From Lamellibrachia columna (Eukaryota > Annelida > Polychaeta > Sabellida > Siboglinidae), in contig OY759267.1 in NCBI GenBank assembly GCA_963662155.1, positions 226,501-290,500 of the forward strand: a stretch of 64,000 nt of DNA, written 5' to 3'. The translations under genes and the position numbers were made by a program. Under the pieces are notes generated by a model. It had not been told where the DNA came from, made no database searches, and was given only the letters and a program-made list of their open reading frames with translations. Below are positions 60,857-64,000 of the stretch, one piece after another. The first letter of the stretch is position 1. Every line of letters starts with the position of its first letter.

Positions 60857-62100
60857 TGGTGAAAAAAAGTGTAGTGACACGAGAAGTGGGCTCATATGAG
60901 AGCGCGGGAAATGGAGATGATACAAAATGAAGCTGAATCCAAGGTTGGTTTTGTTTAGCATTCTATCATGAATGACACGGCCTGCCACCAGGTGGAGAAA
61001 GAAGTCCTCGATGACGTGGCAAATGAAGACAACGAGAACGATGGTGATAGTTGACAAATAAATGGACACACAGCACCTCGTAGTAATGTGAACATATTGA
61101 TAAACTGTCACAACAATATGCACCAAACACATTACAAGACGGCTGACATTTTGTCAGTAGATGAGCAGTGAATTATGGGATTGATAGGCTACAGTTTGTA
61201 TGCTGCACCTGCGACATTCATTATACATGACTGTACATGACGGGACACTTACTTGTATGTGACGCGCTGTGACAGGCTAAACTTGTTTCGTATTGCCAAG
61301 CTGTCGATGGCACGAATCAAAGGTTTACATAGATGCATCTTGCTGATCTGGTGATGATAAAAAACATGCATCTAAGTTCCAAAAATCATGATGTCTTTAA
61401 ATAATAAAATAATAAAATAAAAATGTAAATAAATTTTCTTAATTAAATTAGAAAGTAGATAAGTTTCAATGTATCATAATTTCTAAAACGGTATCAGGTT
61501 TTAACACGCAACTGTTATTATGTGATAACAAAACATAATTTGTTTGCTATGTTATTACAGTGTAGTAGTGAAACACAAATAAGTTGAATAACCTTGAAGT
61601 AAATCTTAAAGAGATGGTTGACAAGATTAAACATGCCCCATTTCTTTGAAAATTCCACAGAAGCTCAAATAAGACAGACATTACACTACACTGAGCCGCT
61701 TAGAAAATGTTCGGCAAGTAGGACCTACGTACAAGGTTAGTACATGCAACAAGTTCTGTGCGTGCATGCGTGCGTTCGACTTGAAATCGTCAAGTGATTA
61801 CACAGATTGCCTAACCCTTTAGTTTTGATGTGCTGTTGAGTTTGGATTCCTAAGAATCTTGGTGCTGTATAAGTTTCACTGTATAACCCTAGGCTAGTGC
61901 TGCCGATCGCCAATTACGCCATAGGCGAAACGGTTTCCCATTTGGCGAAAGGAAAAAACTCTTCGCCAATTTGGTGAAACGCTTTTACGGCCACGTTAAT
62001 GGCACACTGTCGTGTAATCATAGCTGCCCGCCACCCGTGAAATTGTTTTCGCGCCCCCTAATCTATCATTGCCCGGCGATAAGCCAATGATTTAAACGCT
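60857..62100. other. AT-rich intergenic DNA
   Basis: No gene is recognised. An A/T-rich AATAATAAAATAATAAAAT run lies near 61400. From about 61893 the sequence becomes GC-richer with a short inverted-like pattern (TTGGCGAAAG and CTTCGCCAA) that may belong to the next element. Confidence 0.5.
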
Positions 62101-62172
62101 CTTGGTGAAAGTTTGCATCCCGCTGGGCAGCATGCAGGGAAGCTACAAAATAATAATAGTATAACCTGTAAA

Positions 62173-62691
62173 ATGTGGGAGCTCAATTCCTCGCAGTTTT
62201 TCAATTTGTTATCGGTTAATATGATTCGTAAATGTACTTCGGCGGGCGATGATCGCGGAAAGAAACGACAGAAGACGACACAGCCACGTTTGAACAACGC
62301 GGACTGGTTCATACGTTTTGCGTGGCTTATACACGATAACAAAAGCATCGTCTTTCGCTGCAAAGTTTGCGTGCATGCGAAAGCAAAGAACGTGCTTGTC
62401 ACCGGGAAGGACTGCGCCAAGTCCAAGAAGGACAACTTGGCAAAACACGAGATATCTGCCGACCACCGGAGATCGGCGTTGCTGCCAAAACGCCAGATGG
62501 ACTTCGTGACGGTGAATGATCACGCCAAGTCAGCGATTATTGCCCATATGCGGACCGTGTTGACGCAAGCGAAGCACTGTCAGTTAAGAATGCTTTCATA
62601 CAAGGAAGCCTTCAAGATCTGGACGCTGAAGGAGCAGCGTCCCGGATTTACTGGTTTAGTGAAACGGGTGGACTCGCAGAGACCAGAGTAG
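62173..62691 (+). CDS. TTF/BED-like zinc-finger protein fragment, hAT-related
   Basis: A 172-aa frame starting at ATG 62173. It has a basic stretch (GKKRQKTTQPRL) and then a zinc-finger pattern FRCKVC (Cys 63 and 66), KKDNLAKH (His 92) and ADHRRS (His 98), preceded by WFIRFAWLIHDN. This arrangement is typical of the TTF-type DNA-binding finger at the N-terminus of hAT-derived and related proteins such as the ZNF862/KIAA1586 group. The frame stops after KRVDSQRPE; no transposase core follows, so it is either a first exon or a fragment. An upstream sequence near 61893 (GTGCTGCCGATCGCC) could be an element end but I find no matching right end. Confidence 0.5.
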   Translation: MWELNSSQFFNLLSVNMIRKCTSAGDDRGKKRQKTTQPRLNNADWFIRFAWLIHDNKSIVFRCKVCVHAKAKNVLVTGKDCAKSKKDNLAKHEISADHRRSALLPKRQMDFVTVNDHAKSAIIAHMRTVLTQAKHCQLRMLSYKEAFKIWTLKEQRPGFTGLVKRVDSQRPE

Positions 62692-63182
62692 AGGTGGTGG
62701 ACACTTTGGGCGACACTTGTATGGTGACGTTCTCTGTGTTGGAGATTTGCAATGTGTGATCGATTTTCTTGTTTTATATTCATGATTAAACATTGTTCTA
62801 TTAATTTATATTGGTGTTATGTTTTCTTGTGACTATCTATATGTTTAATATACATATATTACGTTGATATAATATGTTGTATATTAGCTAGACCTAGTAA
62901 AACAATAAACTAGTTTCTCGTCCGGACTGTTTTTTATTTACTATTGATGATTTTTTTGCTATTAGTTTCGAAGATGGCCGCAATGTCTTAGATGCTCACC
63001 GTGGTTGATTAGTAGACAAGCTGTAGTTTTCTCGATGCAATATAGAACATGCCGATGATGTATATTACTCTATAGCCTGCCATTCCATTATTAAATACAT
63101 TACTTTTCAGCGGGAATGGCAGATCAATATAAACATTTACGTAAATGTAACATGGCACATACCTGTTATACCGGAAAACTAC
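62692..63182. other. AT-rich spacer
   Basis: Nothing recognisable as a gene or repeat. Confidence 0.5.
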
Positions 63183-64000
63183 TTTAACAAGATTTAACAA
63201 AATTTATCAAGATTGCCATCTCGAACAACAAGTTCCTGATGGCAAGTGGACAAGGAAGCCATTGGCTTATCGAGAGTCCAACAATTTTGTCATCTATGTG
63301 TAGCCCGCCCTTATCAGATATCTGTCAATTCTATTTTTAAACATATTCACACTACTAGCATTAACACAATCATTTGGCAGTTTGTTCCATTCATTTATCA
63401 CCCTCTGTGAGAAAGAGTACTTTCTCATGTCCAACCTACACTGCTCCTTAACTAATGCTGCTTTGTGTCCTCTGGTTCTACTGCCTTCTTTAAGTTTGAA
63501 GAACATATTCCTATCAACATCCTCATAACCGTTCACTATTTTAAACACTTCTATTTGGTCTCCTCTTAGTCTCCTGGTCTCTAGTGTTGTCAAATCACAT
63601 TGTAATAAGCGACTTTCGTAACTAAGGTATCTTAATTCTGGAATCATCTTAGTTGCTCTTCGTTGTATTCTTTCTAGCTTATCTATGTCTTTTTTACGAT
63701 ATGGCCTCCATGCTTGAATACAATATTCCAAATGTGGTCTAACTATTGCTTTGTACAGGGGTACAATTAGATGTTTCTCCTTATACGTGATAGTTCTCCT
63801 AATTAGCCCTAGAATTTGATTTCCTTTCGAAGCAGCAATCCCACATTGCTCTGAAACTTTCATGTCAGCATTAAATGTTATTCCTAAATCCTTTTCTTGT
63901 GTGGTTCTACCTAGTACAGCATCCCCCATTTTATATTCCTCGTCCATATTTCCATGTCCTATGTGTATACATTTACACTTCCCAAAATTGAATAACATTT
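63183..64000 (-). mobile_element. CR1-like element, 3' part, runs off the window
   Basis: On the minus strand this begins outside the window and ends at the CR1 3' UTR (AAGCCAATGGCTTCC stretch) and the tail of TTTAACAAGATT-like units at about 63183-63215. It is the same family as the U1 CR1 but a different copy. Confidence 0.92.
63294..63998 (-). CDS. CR1-like ORF2, C-terminal 234 aa (5' part outside window)
   Basis: The frame is open from the window edge and carries the post-catalytic and C-terminal region: MLFNFGKCKC, KDLGITFNADMKVSEQCG, HLEYCIQAWRPYRKKDI, TLETRRLRGDQIEVFKIVNG and SSVNMFKNRIDRYL. It ends in RAGYT and a stop at 63294. The catalytic Asp motifs would lie beyond 64000. It is closely similar to the C-terminus of the U1 CR1 and to the decayed fragments beside the recombinase copies, with residues (YESRLLQC, KIVNGYEDVDRNMFF) closer to the latter. 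Confidence 0.9.
   Translation of the reverse strand: MLFNFGKCKCIHIGHGNMDEEYKMGDAVLGRTTQEKDLGITFNADMKVSEQCGIAASKGNQILGLIRRTITYKEKHLIVPLYKAIVRPHLEYCIQAWRPYRKKDIDKLERIQRRATKMIPELRYLSYESRLLQCDLTTLETRRLRGDQIEVFKIVNGYEDVDRNMFFKLKEGSRTRGHKAALVKEQCRLDMRKYSFSQRVINEWNKLPNDCVNASSVNMFKNRIDRYLIRAGYT

Overview
The window is eukaryotic, almost certainly from an invertebrate animal genome. It has spliced genes with GT/AG boundaries, CR1-like and other non-LTR retrotransposons, a tRNA-derived SINE, interstitial TTAGGG-type telomere repeats, long (CA)n/(GT)n/(TA)n microsatellites and satellite DNA. There are no operons, bacterial genes, rRNA or functional tRNA genes. I cannot name the species; a marine invertebrate is plausible from the style of the retroelements, but that is a guess.

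Positions 1 to about 49,900 are a tandem macrosatellite: a partial left unit (U1, 1-16785), two complete units (U2, 16786-29418; U3, 29419-43318) and a partial right unit (U4, 43319-about 49900). Every unit has the same layout: a ~62-bp minisatellite (A) with embedded 31-bp minisatellite (B); a 20-bp minisatellite; a ~500-bp segment with short duplications; interstitial telomere repeats; a promoter/insulator-like block repeating octamer, CRE, E-box, CCAAT and CTCF-like motifs; a 68-bp satellite; a ~1.8-kb leader; a decayed zinc-finger plus tyrosine-recombinase gene; an antisense non-LTR fragment with a (CA)n tract; ~1.5 kb of AT-rich DNA; a 70-bp VNTR; a 36-bp repeat; and a GC-rich palindrome. 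Units differ mainly in repeat copy number, indels and private transposon insertions (a CR1 in U1, a SINE in U4).

At about 49,900 the macrosatellite changes into a second array, of tyrosine-recombinase (YR) elements of about 2.5-3.9 kb set head to tail (U4 gene, then B1, B2, B3, to about 59,890). Together these copies show the gene structure: acidic/basic N-terminal exons, a two-finger C2H2-like exon, a core-binding plus catalytic exon (first Arg and Lys), an 18-codon exon, a catalytic exon (second Arg, His, Tyr) and a C-terminal zinc-finger exon. No single copy is complete, but the U4 copy has open catalytic exons and B3 has the only intact long first catalytic exon. Each copy is preceded by a composite direct-repeat motif (ATCGGTCG-N7-TGGCGA-N2-TGCTAC), usually paired at 39-40 bp, which is the strongest undescribed signal I found and a candidate recombinase or control site.

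The right end (59,890-64,000) holds a non-LTR C-terminal remnant, a short ORF resembling the N-terminal zinc finger of hAT-related proteins, and the 3' part of a CR1 element on the minus strand running off the window. My reading is that a spliced YR mobile element formed head-to-tail arrays, and that one copy, broken by other insertions and filled with minisatellites, was amplified as the 12-14 kb macrosatellite.
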